DNA of 64,000 nucleotides, taken from positions 17,016 through 81,015 of the forward strand of contig NZ_JACJVQ010000016.1 in the NCBI RefSeq assembly GCF_014212135.1, written 5' to 3'. The position numbers and the translations under genes are program-made. Positions 63,211-64,000 of the stretch are shown in pieces. The notes under the pieces were generated by a model. The model was not told the origin of the DNA. It made no database searches and saw only the letters and a list, made by a program, of their open reading frames with translations. Position 1 is the stretch's first letter; the number at the start of each line of letters is the position of its first letter. The stretch comes from Cohnella thailandensis. Its GTDB lineage: Bacteria; Bacillota; Bacilli; Paenibacillales; Paenibacillaceae.

Positions 63211-63945
63211 ATGGAGGCAAGAAGGGTTAAGGAGCGTCGTTTGGACGATAGGGATTTTAAATTCGACCCAGCTTTCGAGAGGGAGTATCGGCAGATGATG
63301 GCGGAGGCGATCAAATCGAGCCGCGGGGAAAGGAAGAGGCGACTTCAAGAGGAGCACGGAATAGCGGAGAAAATTCTCGCCTACGTATGGTGGCTCGCCA
63401 TGGGTAGCCTAAAGCATCTGCACCCGGAATACGAAATAATCGACTTACGTGGCGGAACCCGGTTCGCCGATTACGCTTATCTACCTTCGCGAACGTTTGG
63501 TTTGCTTCTGGAGGTAGATGGCTTTGGCCCTCACTGGCGTGAAATCAGCCGATGGAAATTCGACGATAACGAGGAGCGCCAGAACTTGCTGTTGATCGAC
63601 GAGTGGAAGCTGCTTCGCTTCTCGTATGACGGGCTCAACGAGAAGACGGCCAGGTGCCAGCAGACGATCCTAATGGCTATGGCAAGATGGGGACGAGCCG
63701 TTGGCGTAGAACAAGTGGAGCTGAATGTTTATGAGCGGGCAATTCTTCATTACGCGATGACCGCGGATGAACTTAAGCTGACAGCAAAATTAGTAGCATT
63801 AAAGCTTCAAATTAACAGACGGACAGCTCTACAATATATGGACTCTTTGGCGAATAAAGGACTATTAACTCCTATTGTTTCGCAATCAGGAAGAAAAATG
63901 GCATACGAGTTAGTTTCGAAAAAACAATTCTTGGGAAGAAGGTAA
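63211..63945 (+). CDS. PD-(D/E)XK-like protein with C-terminal winged-helix-like domain
   Basis: This 244-residue protein has the DUF559/Vsr-like pattern: Asp87 (FADYAYLP), the Glu101-Val-Asp103 motif (LLEVDGFGPHW) with His108, Arg123 (ERQNLLL) and WKLLRFSYD (132-140). A C-terminal segment (about 178-235, with INRRTALQYMDSLANKGLL) looks like a winged helix with a basic tail. The N-terminus is rich in Lys and Arg. ATG 63211 lies 7 bp after GGAGG and was preferred over 63103 and 63205. A DNA endonuclease or regulator is inferred; no partner methylase or mismatch-repair gene is in the window. Confidence 0.7.
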   Translation: MEARRVKERRLDDRDFKFDPAFEREYRQMMAEAIKSSRGERKRRLQEEHGIAEKILAYVWWLAMGSLKHLHPEYEIIDLRGGTRFADYAYLPSRTFGLLLEVDGFGPHWREISRWKFDDNEERQNLLLIDEWKLLRFSYDGLNEKTARCQQTILMAMARWGRAVGVEQVELNVYERAILHYAMTADELKLTAKLVALKLQINRRTALQYMDSLANKGLLTPIVSQSGRKMAYELVSKKQFLGRR

Positions 63946-63949
63946 CTAG

Positions 63950-64000
63950 ACTACCTACATGAGCGCGGGGGACTGGCGAATGTGAGAAGAAGGTAGTTTG
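63950..64000 (+). repeat. Possible start of another 50-bp repeat unit at the window edge
   Basis: From CTACCTACAT (63951) to the window end is 50 bp, ending GGTAGTTTG. The 24.4-kb array has GGTAGTTTG/GGCAGTTTG directly before GTTACCTACAT, so the layout is similar. Only one unit is visible. Confidence 0.3.

Overview
The window looks like a chromosomal segment of a high-GC, endospore-former-type Firmicute of the Paenibacillaceae (Cohnella/Paenibacillus-like). This is inferred from several features: strong GGAGG ribosome binding sites, sigma-A promoters (TTGACA-N17-TAAGAT), a Bacillus-order pur operon, MelA/YerB/YclNOPQ/NupNOPQ/Mdx-type genes, an S-layer (SLH) protein, many LacI/AraC regulators, a YesMN-type two-component pair, and Ser/Ala/Pro-rich linkers behind the lipoboxes. 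No rRNA, tRNA, transposase, phage or CRISPR gene was found.

Region 1 (1-9.9 kb): distal part of the purine operon, purC(3' end)-S-Q-L-F-M-N-H-D, ending at a strong terminator. It carries every step from PRPP to IMP except those of the upstream pur genes. Region 2 (9.9-11.9 kb): a 39-aa membrane miniprotein, an alpha/beta hydrolase, and about 0.9 kb of noncoding repeats. Region 3 (11.9-24.3 kb): a starch/maltodextrin island. An intracellular GH15 glucoamylase and its LacI regulator are divergent from an mdxEFG-type ABC importer fused in an operon with a lipoprotein alpha-amylase. A second LacI regulator and a secreted CGTase-like GH13 enzyme with CBM20 follow.

Region 4 (24.3-31.2 kb): a 51-bp tandem array, two small membrane proteins, then a Fur-boxed iron island: a Btr-like AraC/binding-protein regulator, a YclNOPQ-type siderophore importer and an IsdG-like monooxygenase. 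Region 5 (31.2-39.9 kb): a LacI regulator divergent from an MFS pump with a perfect palindromic operator, a TetR regulator, and a 1645-aa surface protein (11 RCC1-like repeats, 7 Ig-like repeats, 3 SLH). Region 6 (40-46.4 kb): an intracellular neopullulanase with a consensus cre site, a YerB-like lipoprotein, and the GH4 alpha-galactosidase melA with two AraC regulators.

Region 7 (46.6-53.8 kb): a nupNOPQ nucleoside importer continuing into a nucleoside hydrolase and an ADP-ribosylglycohydrolase, a coherent salvage operon. Region 8 (53.9-62 kb, minus strand): sensor kinase, response regulator, sugar-binding lipoprotein, two permeases and a GH63-like glucosidase, a self-contained sense-import-hydrolyse cassette. 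The window closes with an AraC regulator and an unusual PD-(D/E)XK-like protein carrying a winged-helix tail.

The best candidates for new biology are the nup-nucleoside hydrolase-ARH operon, the nuclease-like/winged-helix protein, the recurring intergenic tandem arrays of about 51-bp period, a dispersed TAACGGACAT-N6-CCCTTA element, and the iron island with a catalytically odd IsdG homologue.
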